Part shown: piece by piece, positions 24,773-38,683 of the stretch
How positions within the stretch are numbered: position 1 is the stretch's first letter
How the letters are laid out: each line of letters opens with the position of its first letter
From: Amphimedon queenslandica
Lineage: Eukaryota; Porifera; Demospongiae; Haplosclerida; Niphatidae
Reading direction: 5' to 3'
NCBI RefSeq assembly: GCF_000090795.2
Contig: NW_003546317.1
Span: forward strand, 31,000 to 94,999
DNA: 64,000 bases
Notes under the pieces: model-generated
The model's input: the letters and a program-made list of their open reading frames with translations, nothing else
Told to the model about the DNA's origin: nothing
Databases searched by the model: none
Made by a program: the position numbers and the translations under genes

Positions 24773-26133
24773 GTGAGATGACTTTTAATTACACTACCCA
24801 AAAGATGCTCATGCTTTGTACCTTAATTAGCTTAATTATCAACTTAATTTTACCATGTAAGACATTCTTAAGAGAAACTGCTAGTGGGGTTTCTTTACTG
24901 TCCAGCCATTGAAGTAAGGATGGTATGGAAGCCATTGCCTATAGAAACATGCATAGGGAAATATTACAATGAACAAAAGCTAAGGAAGCTAAGAATGCAT
25001 GTACATTCAAGGCATGATACATGTAAATGTACACAATACACTGTACTATAGGGCAGGGGTGTATCTAAGCTCTGAGAGTTGGTTGGGCACGGAGAAAAAA
25101 TATGCGGCGCGCGAAGCGCGCCGCGAAAATTTTTAGAGCTAATTAATATTCATGACGGGCGTGGTCAATTAAATACTACGATTATTACTTTAATTAAGCT
25201 AAGATGTGCACTTCAGTGCTTATATTTTCTTCATTAGTAGTAGTACTGGCCTTGGGAAGACATTCAAACAGACTCAGCAGAGTTTCTTAGCCATTTTCAA
25301 CTCGATTACTTTAATAATTAATGTGAATAGTCTAATAACTGATTGGTTAGTAGTAGTTATTATTTTAAAAATGGCAGCCCAATTGCCCAAATGGAGCTAT
25401 GGAAGTCTCTACCATGTCATCATTATATTTACACTGGCTAAAACTATTAGCTATGCTAGTCTTGTCTCATTGCTATCATAATAAAGTGAGCAATATTTTT
25501 AAAAGGACTAATATACAAAAGAAAAAATATTTTTTGGTCTGCTGAGTTGGTCGGGCACAGGCCCACCCAGGCCCACCCTTAGATACGCCCCTGCTATAGG
25601 GACTTTGGCCTGGTTTTGGAGTAACTTTTAAAATTCATAAAAAATCCAACTTTGATCAGAATCAGCTCAAACTTGCTACACAACATAAGTACATGTATAT
25701 GTATCAGAAAAAGTTATAAAAATGAAAAATTCTCTCCTTTCAAATTTTCGTGAAATTTGGCCCGAAACCCTGTACTATAGTACAGGGACTTTGGCCCAAT
25801 TTTGGAGTAACTTTTAAAAATTCATAAAAAATCCAATTTTGATCGAAATCAGCTCAAACTTGCTACACAACATAAGTACATGTATATGCATCAGAAAAAG
25901 TTATAAAAATGAAGAATTCTCTCCTTTCAAATTTTCATGAAATTTGGCCCGAAACCCTGTACTATAGTACAGGGACTTTGGCCTGATTTTGGAGTAGCTT
26001 AAAAAAAATCATAAAAAATCCAATTGTGACCGGAGTCAGCTCAAACTTTCTACACAACATAAGTACATGTATATGCATCAGAAAATATAAAAATATGGAA
26101 ATCTTTCTGAGCCATTTTTAATGAAATACCCTG

Positions 26134-26172
<39 letters not shown>

Positions 26173-26501
26173 CATGGTCTTTTGCTGTACATGTGGAGCT
26201 CAAGATGTGTGATTGTGAACAAAGTAATACATAATTATGCCAGTTGCTCTCACTTGTAAAATGGAATTAATGAAGCACGTGTTTCCAAGATTAATGAGAC
26301 CTGGTACACGAGAATCTGCATGAAAGGGAATATTATCATAATGTCACATGTTAGTAGTCGTGCAGTTTTGGTTTTTTTTTTTTTACCTCTACCCCTGAGG
26401 CTTTCGGGACCAAACAAAACGTAAGCTGTAGCTGCGATGGCAGCTGCACCTGTTAGACAGAGAGTCCACCAAAACGTGCTGTCCTGCAAAACGCCTGACA
26501 T
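21741..26501 (-). CDS. USP30: Mitochondrial deubiquitinase USP30 homologue
   Basis: USP30 is an outer-mitochondrial-membrane ubiquitin hydrolase opposing mitophagy. The start at 26501 gives a short leader and one TM helix (FWWTLCLTGAAAIAATAYVL) followed by basic residues, as in USP30. The Cys box GLINLGNTCFINSILQ lies at about 26260-26325. Then come LLQWLDSKETPLAV (about 24900), MRHRWLIDHQQQ (about 24170), QDALEFYHVLLTTLEEEM (about 23750), LMSSSLVCCDCQHAVW (about 23400) and a CxxC finger IECPSCSK (about 22700). The His box GGPSSGHYCTYR is at about 21860, and the protein ends AYLLFYQMD. In QWLYTSDTTV a Ser takes the place of the usual USP Asp/Asn, as in vertebrate USP30. Introns carry several repeats and one nested transposon. 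Confidence 0.9.
23938..24113. mobile_element. Foldback element, TAGCCTCTTAATGGACAC family
   Basis: The left arm TAGCCTCTTAATGGACAC is mirrored by a right arm reading TAGCCTCTCTTAATGGACAC on the other strand. It lies in a USP30 intron. Related sequence lies in a PP1 intron (30785-31012) and an EIF3C intron (57165-57240). Confidence 0.7.
24465..24775. repeat. (TAA)n/(GAT)n compound microsatellite
   Basis: Long runs of ATA/TAA with interspersed GATGAT in a USP30 intron. No coding potential. Confidence 0.9.
25052..25593. mobile_element. Non-autonomous DNA transposon inserted into a satellite copy
   Basis: Terminal inverted repeats GCAGGGG[T/C]GTATCTAAG (one mismatch) at both ends, flanked by CTATAG direct repeats (25046-25051 and 25594-25599). 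The outside sequence reads CTGTA on the left and GGACTTTGGCC on the right, the two halves of a satellite unit. Inside each end is a same-orientation GAGTTGGT[T/C]GGGCAC, and near the left end a GC-rich palindrome (GCGCGCGAAGCGCGC). The internal 91-codon ORF shows no transposase motif. Confidence 0.75.
25600..26130. repeat. Palindromic satellite array, about 3 units (USP30 intron)
   Basis: Perfect CTGTACTATAGTACAG cores at 25770-25785 and 25957-25972 (spacing 187), with further flank copies each side. Same orientation as the DDX55-intron array. It is followed by a (TA)n run at 26137-26167. Confidence 0.85.
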
Positions 26502-26618
26502 TATCTTTTCTACAGTTGCTTTCTTTTCGCCATTATTTTGTGGCGGCCACGCCCATTATAAAATGGCGTCCGTGACGACGGCGCCATTTTATTTGAGAGG
26601 GCGGGGCTTGTTAGAATT
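26502..26618. promoter_or_regulatory. Shared USP30/PRKRIP1 promoter
   Basis: 117 bp between divergent start codons. It contains an inverted pair AAAATGGCG and GCGCCATTTT (YY1-like) and the GC boxes GGCCACGCCC and GGGCGGGGC. The function is inferred from position. Confidence 0.5.
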
Positions 26619-27716
26619 ATGAGTAATTCTGCAAGTGAAGGGAAGACAGATGAAAAGGAGAGGAATAAAGGTGGTAGAGGTCGGAGAGAGGAGGACAAGC
26701 GTCCATATCATCTCTCAGCTAAGGGCCAACAAAAGTACCAACTAGAGAAATTAATGGCTGACCCAGTATGTTTACTTCTCTATTCATTTCTACTAGTATT
26801 AAATTGGACTTCTCTTCTTTATTATTTTTAGGAAAAACCAGTAGAAGTACCAGACATGAAGCCTGATTGGAAGCCACCTGAGCCTCCAGAATTCAAAAGA
26901 TTTTATATGGGTGAGGCCAATCATTATGAATGTCTTAAAGTCAAAATTAATAAAATGCTGTTCTAATACTGTATATACATAGGGGGTATATATAATTATT
27001 TCCCGGGGAAAATATTTCACGAAAATCACCTTTGAACCTATTCACAAGACAAATTTTTGCACTTTTTTCTACTGACCATTATTAGTATGATAAAAAATAA
27101 TTTTTATGGATAAAAATTTTCACGAATTTTTTAAAACGGTGAAATTAGCGAAATTAAATCCCCGTGAAATATACCCCCTATACGGTAGTAATGGCAATAC
27201 TAATTTTGATGATAATAGGGTCAAGTGCTGGTGCTGGTAGTGAAGTGTTTCACGTTTATCGTCACTTGAGACGCTACGAGTCAATAAGACAGGACTGGAT
27301 CAGAGAGACAGCAGAAAAGGAAGACAAAGATGCTGAATTTCAAATGAGACTGGCAGAGAAGAGGGCAGCTGCTGAACAAAAAACAGCAAAAAAGAGAGCA
27401 AAAAGGTATACAGTTATGTAATGCATTTTGTTATATTTGTGTATGTTTATTCTGTGAATCCTTAAATAAATAAATCAATAAATAAATAAATCAATAAATA
27501 AAATATTCTCGTTCACAATTTTATAATTGTATTTTTTTTAGATTAAAGAAAAAGCAATTGAAAGAGAAAAAGATTTTATTAGATAAGAAGACAGAAAAAC
27601 TCCCTGTAGGAGGAGACATTGAGGAACAAGCTAAGAGAGATGAGAGTGAGAATGATGATGATGATGATGATGATGATGATGCTTATGAGAATCCTTTTGT
27701 TATTGGAGGAAAATAA
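26619..27716 (+). CDS. PRKRIP1: PRKR-interacting protein 1 homologue (spliceosomal)
   Basis: PRKRIP1 is a small protein of the catalytic spliceosome that bridges RNA and U2 snRNP. Four exons: 26619-26765, 26832-26910, 27219-27405, 27542-27716. Family motifs: [15 protein letters not shown], then [20 protein letters not shown] and the invariant [19 protein letters not shown], followed by a charged coiled coil ([20 protein letters not shown]). The tail is a run of Asp (GAT repeats) ending NPFVIGGK. The length fits the family (about 185-195 residues). The intron before exon 3 holds a foldback element. Confidence 0.93.
26967..27190. mobile_element. Foldback element, ATAGGGGGTATAT family
   Basis: Left end ATAGGGGGTATAT with CCCGGGGAAA and TTTCACGAAAAT inside; the right end, reverse complemented, reads ATAGGGGGTATATTTCACGG. 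It lies in the intron before PRKRIP1 exon 3. No ORF of its own. Confidence 0.65.
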
Positions 27717-28467
27717 AATGATGAGTAACAACTTGATTGCAATTGTTTGAGCTACTACTCCATAGCATAAAGGCCTTTCTACACTAGCACTTCTGATGCG
27801 CATTGAGCTGGTTTGGAACCGGTTCCAGTCCATAGTCCAGTCATTCCACACCTGATGCGCATGCGCATTATCTCAAACCACCTCCATATGTGGTTTGAAT
27901 GTGCATTCAATAGATAGCCAATGGCAGCTGGATCAGAAATGCTATCAAAATATACATGATCCTGGAACCGGTTCAAGTGTAGAAAGGCCTTAAAAGAGGT
28001 CTTATCATCCCAAAAACTAATTTTTGAGCTATGAGCATCTATAAATGTACTTTGTACTATTATCATAATGAAAGTTTGCTTGAAAAACCAAGAAAAATAG
28101 ACAAAAATTAAAACCACAAATACATAATGTATATGCATAAAGAGAGAGTGAGAGAGAGAAGAGTCAGCAAGAGAGCTTTTCATGAAAAAAAATTAAGAGA
28201 AAGAAAAGGAGAAAAATGCATAAAATCTATAATGATAATAATAATAATAATAATAATAATTACTGTATTAATACGTTATATTATTTCGTCATTTTTACAA
28301 CTAAGGAGAGAAGCATCGCTAGAACAAAACACTTAATAATAATAATAACGATTATTATTATTATTAATTTCAATATTAATAAGAGAAGTACCAAAGTTTA
28401 AAGTGAGAGAGAGAAAGAGAGCGAATGAGAAGGAGGAGGGGAAGGTGGTCTTGCATTTTTAAGGACG
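27717..28467. other. Convergent 3' region, PRKRIP1 and PP1
   Basis: Holds both 3' UTRs, a foldback element (27769-27991), a GA-rich stretch and (TAA)n runs (28225-28375). No gene is supported; the short ORFs here are not conserved-looking. Confidence 0.6.
27769..27991. mobile_element. MITE-like element with AAGGCCTTTCTACACT ends
   Basis: 16-bp perfect terminal inverted repeats AAGGCCTTTCTACACT, with GGAACCGGTTC just inside both ends. About 223 bp, with no ORF. It lies between the convergent PRKRIP1 and PP1 3' ends. Confidence 0.8.
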
Positions 28468-33184
<4,717 letters not shown>

Positions 33185-33401
33185 TATAAGGAGGGGTTGC
33201 GCCTATTGTGGACGAAGAGGGGACCAGGAGACACGACTTGGGGGATATTGTTCCAATACACTAAAGAGATGAGATAGTGGAAGATGGCGAGTGTGTGTGC
33301 TCCTTTTCGTTGATGGGGCGATAAAAATATGTGGATCACGTGACTAGAATTGTAGACATGTCGTGACGTCACTGTGACGCAATATATCCACGTGGAGCTA
33401 A
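33185..33401. promoter_or_regulatory. Shared PP1/C1QBP promoter with CRE and E-boxes
   Basis: 217 bp between divergent start codons. A CRE (TGACGTCA) lies at 33364-33371, with CACGTG at 33337-33342 and 33389-33394. Function is inferred from motif and position. Confidence 0.55.
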
Positions 33402-34684
33402 ATGGCTACGTCTCTTTTATGGAGAAATGCTTCGTTGGCTGCCAGACGACTAGTGTCCCGTCAAATATGTAGGAGGACCGTTCCCAGTCCCTCTACATCT
33501 CTCCTTAAAACTCCAGTGTTGGCAACACGTACGAAATCAAGCTTGATTTTAAATCATGTTTTTTTTAAATCCTATTTTCACAGGTTTTAAAAGCTCTTTC
33601 TCTAACGACGCTAATAAGGGAGCGAGCGCTAGTCTTTTGCTACAGGCTCAAGCTGAATTAGATTTGGAGAGCACTGACGAGGAGGCTCTTGGATTTAATG
33701 GTTTTCAAATAAGCATCAATGGGGCTCAAGCTATCCTCACACGCATGCATGGAAACGAAGAGTAAGGGAAAGCGAAACCTTTAAACATGTACATGTACAC
33801 ACATGCTGACAACCACTCCGCCCTCATTTAGAGGTGTGGCTAAAATTGAAATAATTACCGTATAGCGGGAAATTTTCGAGGGACTAAAATTTGGCGATTT
33901 TGTGGCCACGTGCCATTGAGCATGCGTATAATGGCTCAAAATGGCAGATTTTATTTTGGCGAAATTATTTTCGAGGATAATAATTTTCGCAAATTACCTG
34001 TATCAGGAGGTCCACAAAATTAATTTTTACAAATTTCCACTATTCTTTTATCTGGTACGGTATTAAATTAATTTTCAAGGAATTTAATTTTGTGAATTTT
34101 AAAAAATCCACAAAATTTGTAAAAATTTTTGTCCTCAAAAAAAACTGCTATAGGATAATTATAGATGAATGTACACATATCTATAAATTATATCAATTTA
34201 TAAATTACATCAATTTGCAATGGCTTGGTGTTTGTTTTTTTATTGTTTTGCTAGAGTGAAGGTTGAGCTTAATCTCAATGCTTATTCTGATATGCTTGAA
34301 GATGAATTAGATGATGATGATGATGATGACAATGTCGAAGAAACCCGAAACAAAGTAAATATCATATCATTCTAGTTGTAATACCATGTGAACAGACCCA
34401 TGTTTTGTGATCACAAAATTTAAAAAGATATTCATATTTTTTTTTTAATTATACTAACATTTTGTTCTTATGATAATTTTTGTGTAATATTTTATCACGG
34501 GAATTTACGGTATCTGTTCCTTTTTCTTTCTCTCCCTGTTATCCAGCCTTTCTTCCTTCCATCGTTCACAGTTACATTCACAAAGAAGAGCGTAAGTGAC
34601 TAAGTATACTGTTTATCTTTATTGTTCTTTATTATTCCTGCATACTATTAATACTCTAAAATAATAATAATAATAGTAATAATA

Positions 34685-34715
<31 letters not shown>

Positions 34716-35369
34716 TATATGGTCAAATATTTTAAAAATTTCTGTCAAAAGTTTTAGCGAAAGAAATCACTGTCATTACTAGGGTATCAGTCTTGTTGTG
34801 AGGTGTTCTGTTGAAACTAGTGACTACGATGATGAGGAAGGCTGGGGAAACCTTAGCATAACTAATGTCTCTGTAGTACCAAAAGGAGGCACTACTGATC
34901 AGTATGAAGCCGATACTCAATACCTCAGTGATGTAAGAGAGCTTAACACTAATAGAAATAAAGATAGCCATAGATGAAGAATTCTTCATTTTTATTACAT
35001 TTTATGATGCATGTACTTATGTTGTGTAGAAAGTTTGAGCTGATTCCGATCAAAATTGGATTGTTTATGAATTTTTTAAGTTGCCGTAAAGTTGGCTAAA
35101 ATACGTTGGAACAGTAGAAAATTCTTCATTTTTATTATCTTTCCTGATGCATACAATTGCATGTGTACATGTACTTATGTTGTGTTGAGAGTTTATCAGA
35201 TAATTTTCTTTCACTTCCCCAGGAGCTGATGGACTCCATCAATGACTACATGGAGGACAGGAAGATAAACCAAACCTTTGCCCAAGAGCTTTTGGAGTTT
35301 TATGACAATTTTGAGAGAAAGGCCCACACACAGTTTCTTAAAGACCTTAAGAGCTTTGCCCAAAGTTAA
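33402..35369 (+). CDS. C1QBP: C1QBP / p32 (MAM33 family), mitochondrial matrix acidic protein
   Basis: p32 forms a doughnut-shaped acidic trimer in the mitochondrial matrix, linked to mitochondrial translation. Six exons. The first encodes a basic, Ser/Arg-rich targeting presequence (MATSLLWRNASLAARRLVSR). Then come FSNDANKGASASLLLQAQAE, an acidic segment DELDDDDDDDN, PFFLPSFTVTFTKKS, the core YDDEEGWGNLSITNVSVVP with YEADTQYLSDE, and the C-terminal helix DSINDYMEDRKIN...LLEFYDNFERKAH, ending FAQS. About 250 residues, slightly short for the family. The 3' end faces DENR. Confidence 0.9.
33855..34160. mobile_element. Foldback element, ACCGTATAGC[G/A]GGAAATTTT family
   Basis: The left end ATTACCGTATAGCGGGAAAT with TTTCGAGGGACTAAAATT is mirrored imperfectly at the right end (AGGACAAAAATTTT and a decayed CTATAG). 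An internal CCACGTGCCATTGAGCATGC block is shared with 55691-55900 and, decayed, with about 500-530. It lies in a C1QBP intron. Confidence 0.7.
34985..35185. repeat. Satellite-family fragment (C1QBP intron)
   Basis: Two partial units with the TGTTGTGTAGAAAGTTTGAG and CTGATTCCGATCAAAATTGG blocks but without the palindromic core. Confidence 0.65.
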
Positions 35370-35496
35370 TCAATCATGTACACCTCTAGCTATTGTGTAT
35401 TATATAGACCGTTAGTTGTAGATAGTTATTATTATTATTAATTTTTTGTTATTGATAAAAATTAATTTTGATTATTCGTCTTCGAAAATTATCTTG

Positions 35497-38060
35497 TCAT
35501 CTTTTCTTGTCTTTTCCAAGATGGATGGATTGCTCTTCAACCTGCCAAAACATAATTTGCTCAAATACACACATACATGTATACGAACATCATTCACATA
35601 ATGCATTCCTATTTATCAGGGTTTTTGATAAGAAATTTAACTCTGCACCAATTTGGCCCAACTTTAGTCACATTTTGCACCAGAATGACTGTTTTTTTTC
35701 TCTAATATTGTAAAACTAGCAGAATTAGCTGTAAATTTGTTGAGCGAATCAGCTCAATTGATATTGGTAACTGTGGGCCATAGCAGACTGAATCGGGCCA
35801 ATTTGACTTATCAAAAAACACTGTTCTTTGTTACCTCTGGCCACTGCTCCAGTATGAAGCTGACCATATCATCAATGATGTCTCCCTGAACCACAACTTC
35901 ATCTTCTCCCGTGACTGAGCTACCGCAAGAGAAACGAGTTGAAAATTGCTTGCTTGCCTTCCTTGGATCAATGTCTATCGCAAAATAAAAACTATTTAAA
36001 CGTATATACATGTAGATGCATGCAGCTTGATTTGGGTTTAAAATCGTTAGATTTTATCTTAATCAATTGCATACAATAAATTTATATTAAAAGCTAGATT
36101 TCAATGTAGGCTTTTATTACTAATCAGTGCCATAACAAAATGAGTATTTTTTGGAGATTTACCGCAAGTCCTTAGTCCAGTAATGACCGTCACATGCTTC
36201 TTCTTGCTCCTTAACTGCTGACTTATATTAATGGACCTGGTTACTTCCTACACACATGTAGTAAAGAAAATGCTATTAACACCCTGTACTACATGTATTA
36301 TGGCCCATGGTTTTTTCATCCCCAAATTTTTATTACATTTTCTGATACATATTGACGTACTTATGCTATGTAGAAAGTTTGAGCCAATTCCGACTTCAAT
36401 TTTTCAAGTTATAAATAAACTCCAAATTTTGGAAAAATACCCTGTACTATATAGCCCATGGTTTTTTCCAAAAAATGACTCAGAAATCATGGCATCCCCA
36501 ATTTTTATTACATTTTCTGATGCATATTGATGTACTTATGCTACGTAGAAAGTTTGAGCTGATTCCGACTTCAATTTTTCGAGTTATGCCTATTAAAAAA
36601 AAACTCCAATTTTTTGAAAAATACCCTGTACTATAGCCCATGGTTTTTTTCCAAAAAATGGCTCCGAAATCACCTCCAATTTTTATTACATTTTCTGATA
36701 CATACTGATGTACTTATGCTGTGTAGCAAGTTTAAGCTGATTCCAACTTCAATTTTTTGAGTTATGACCATTAAAAAAAAAACTCCAATTTTTTGAAAAA
36801 TACCCTGTACTATAGCCCATATTTTTTTCCAAAAAATGGCTCCGAAATCAACTCCAATTTTTATTACATTTTCTGATACATACTGATGTACTTATGCTGT
36901 GTAGCAAGTTTGAGCTGATTCCGACTTCAATTTTTCAAGTTATGACCATTTTAAAAACTCCAATTTTTTGAAAAATACCCTGTACTATAGCCCATGGTTT
37001 TTTCTAAAAATGGCTCCAAAATCACCTCTAATTTTTATTACATTTTCTGATACATATTGATGTACTTATGCTATGTAGAAAGTTTGAGCTGATTCCGACT
37101 TCAATTTTTCGAGTTATGACCATTTAAAAAAAACTCCAATTTTTTGAAAAATACCCTGTACTATAGCCCATATTTTTTTCCAAAAAATGGCTCCGAAATC
37201 AACTCCAATTTTTATTACATCTTCTGATACATATTGATGTACTTATGCTACGTAGAAAGTTTGAGCCAATTCCGATTTCAATTTTTTGAGTTATGACCAT
37301 TTAAAAAAAACTCCAAATTTTAAAAAATACCCTGTACTATAGCCCACAGTTTTTTTTCAAAAATCAGCTCTGAAATTTTTAACATATATTTTCTAATACA
37401 TACAAATGCCCTAATGCTATGTATAAAGCCAATTAGAGAGTTATGGGTAGTCAATTTTAATTATTTGCCCAATCCAGTTTATAAATGCAAATTTGGCGCA
37501 CAATTATTAATTTTATTTAAATTACCTTTTTCTTTGGTTTCTTTATTCCTTTTCCTCCTCTTGATTGTTTCTTTCCACTGACAGCAAGTCCACTAACGCC
37601 TTCACAAACTACAAGTTTTAATAAGAATAATAATAACAACAATAAATAATAACAATAAAATTTAATTTTATAGTCCACATGTAGATACCTTTCTCAACTA
37701 GTCTTGAATAATAGCTAGGCAGGTGTATCTTCATCCATTCATGACATTGAGCCGTCGTGGGGCTGTACTCACAATACTACATGAATTTGGCCAAAATAAA
37801 ACAAAAACAATTTGTACCATACCTCAGGTGGCATTCCACAGACTAAAAAATAAATGAAAAGTGTTAAAAAAATTTTTTTAAATTATTTTTGACTTGCCTC
37901 CACAATATTCAACCTGCAGAGGGTAGCTGACGGCCTCAGATTCTTCCTCTTGTTGATCTACATCATCATTTGGGGGATCTGTTGCTGCCGCCATGTTTTT
38001 AGCCACTCCCTTCATACCACACGTGGGTGGTTGAGGCGCCCCCATTTTGAGATTCGTCAT
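35497..38060 (-). CDS. DENR: Density-regulated protein DENR (SUI1/eIF1-like)
   Basis: DENR pairs with MCTS1 in translation re-initiation and 40S recycling. Exon 1 (38060-37898) is followed across a 55-bp intron by CGMPPEYCEY, giving the N-terminal zinc-binding Cys pattern (YPLQVEYCG, VCGMPPEYCEY). Then WMKIHLPSYYSRL (about 37700), the basic linker KKQSRGGKGIKKPKKK, SKKKHVTVITGL (about 36200), and the SUI1 core DPRKASKQFSTRFSCGSSVT with GEDEVVVQGDI (about 35960-35870), ending LGKDKKR at 35497. The first intron appears to use a GC donor. The start could also be the ATG at 38045. A large intron (36240-37500) is almost entirely tandem repeats. Confidence 0.92.
36290..37440. repeat. Tandem array, about 7 units of roughly 175-180 bp (DENR intron)
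   Basis: Each unit contains CCCTGTACTATAGCCCATGG (a half-palindrome variant), an AAAATGGCTCCGAAATCA block, TTTTTATTACATTTTCTGAT, TGATGTACTTATGCT and GTAGAAAGTTTGAGCTGATT. Successive CTGTACTATA positions are about 36438, 36623, 36801, 36976, 37150 and 37328. It is a subfamily of the palindromic satellite. Confidence 0.9.
37843..37897 (-). other. Probable GC-AG intron (DENR intron 1)
   Basis: In sense orientation the exon ends GGAG, the intron begins GCAAGT and ends TTTTTTAG, and the next exon begins TCTGTGGAATG. Only this junction restores the conserved YCGVCGMPPEYCEY, and no GT donor is nearby. Confidence 0.75.
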
Positions 38061-38252
38061 TTCTCCTTATAAGGAAGGAAGTCCAGATTGTTGCCATGGC
38101 GAGGACCAATGAGAACACACCAGCCGCGCCCATTTCTCTGTGTACGCAAATCAGCCACTCCCTTCTTTAATATTAATTTTTTGTTTTTTGAAGACAACAA
38201 GACACCCTCTCTCACCCTCTTTCAGTCTTCTCTTCCATTCAAAACCGCTAAG

Positions 38253-38683
38253 AATGCCTATTGGAAAGATAAGCTCTACCGCCGGAAAGGGAGCCGATTA
38301 CTCCGCAGGAGCTCAAGGCATCCAACACGCCACAGGGCAAAGTAAAGCAAAGACTATCTCTCCTCCTCCATTTTATTCTGTCCATCTTTGTAGGCGGTGG
38401 CAAGGCCGAGGCTGGCTATCAGAAATCATCTGCCACTCACTCATATGGGGCAGGAGCAGTAAACGAAGAGGCAAAGCTACAGACTCCTAAAGTAAAGGAG
38501 AACTTGGGATACGCCAAGAGCGAGCTTGCCGGGCAGAGCAATTATGGCGCCGGTGCTGTTGGCGTAGAACTGGCGACTAACGCTCCGAAGATAAAGCACG
38601 AGGGGCTTGGACAAGTAGACAAGAAGCAAGAAATGGTTCATGATAAGAAGGGCAGTGTGGACATGGGAGATGATGACCAATAA
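38253..38683 (+). CDS. Small hydrophilic protein with repeated YGAGAV motif, unrecognised
   Basis: Two exons (38253-38341, 38394-38683) joined in phase by a 52-bp GT-AG intron encode about 126 residues with no Cys, no signal peptide and no TM segment. Three related blocks are visible: DYSAGAQGIQHATG near the start, then SYGAGAVNEEAKLQTPKVKE and NYGAGAVGVELATNAPKIKH. The last two share the pattern YGAGAV-x2-E-x5-PK[V/I]K. The tail is acidic (SVDMGDDDQ). Composition (Gly, Ala, Lys, Glu, Gln) suggests an intrinsically disordered, hydrophilin-like protein, but this is inference. A proper start, splice signals and the shared promoter with DENR support it as a real gene. Confidence 0.7.

Noticed and set aside
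25206-25481. 91-codon ORF inside the nested transposon
   Set aside because: Hydrophobic, AT-driven sequence with no transposase or other recognisable motif.
36290-37440. Possible CRISPR-like array
   Set aside because: Units are long, contiguous diverged repeats without spacers, in a eukaryotic intron.
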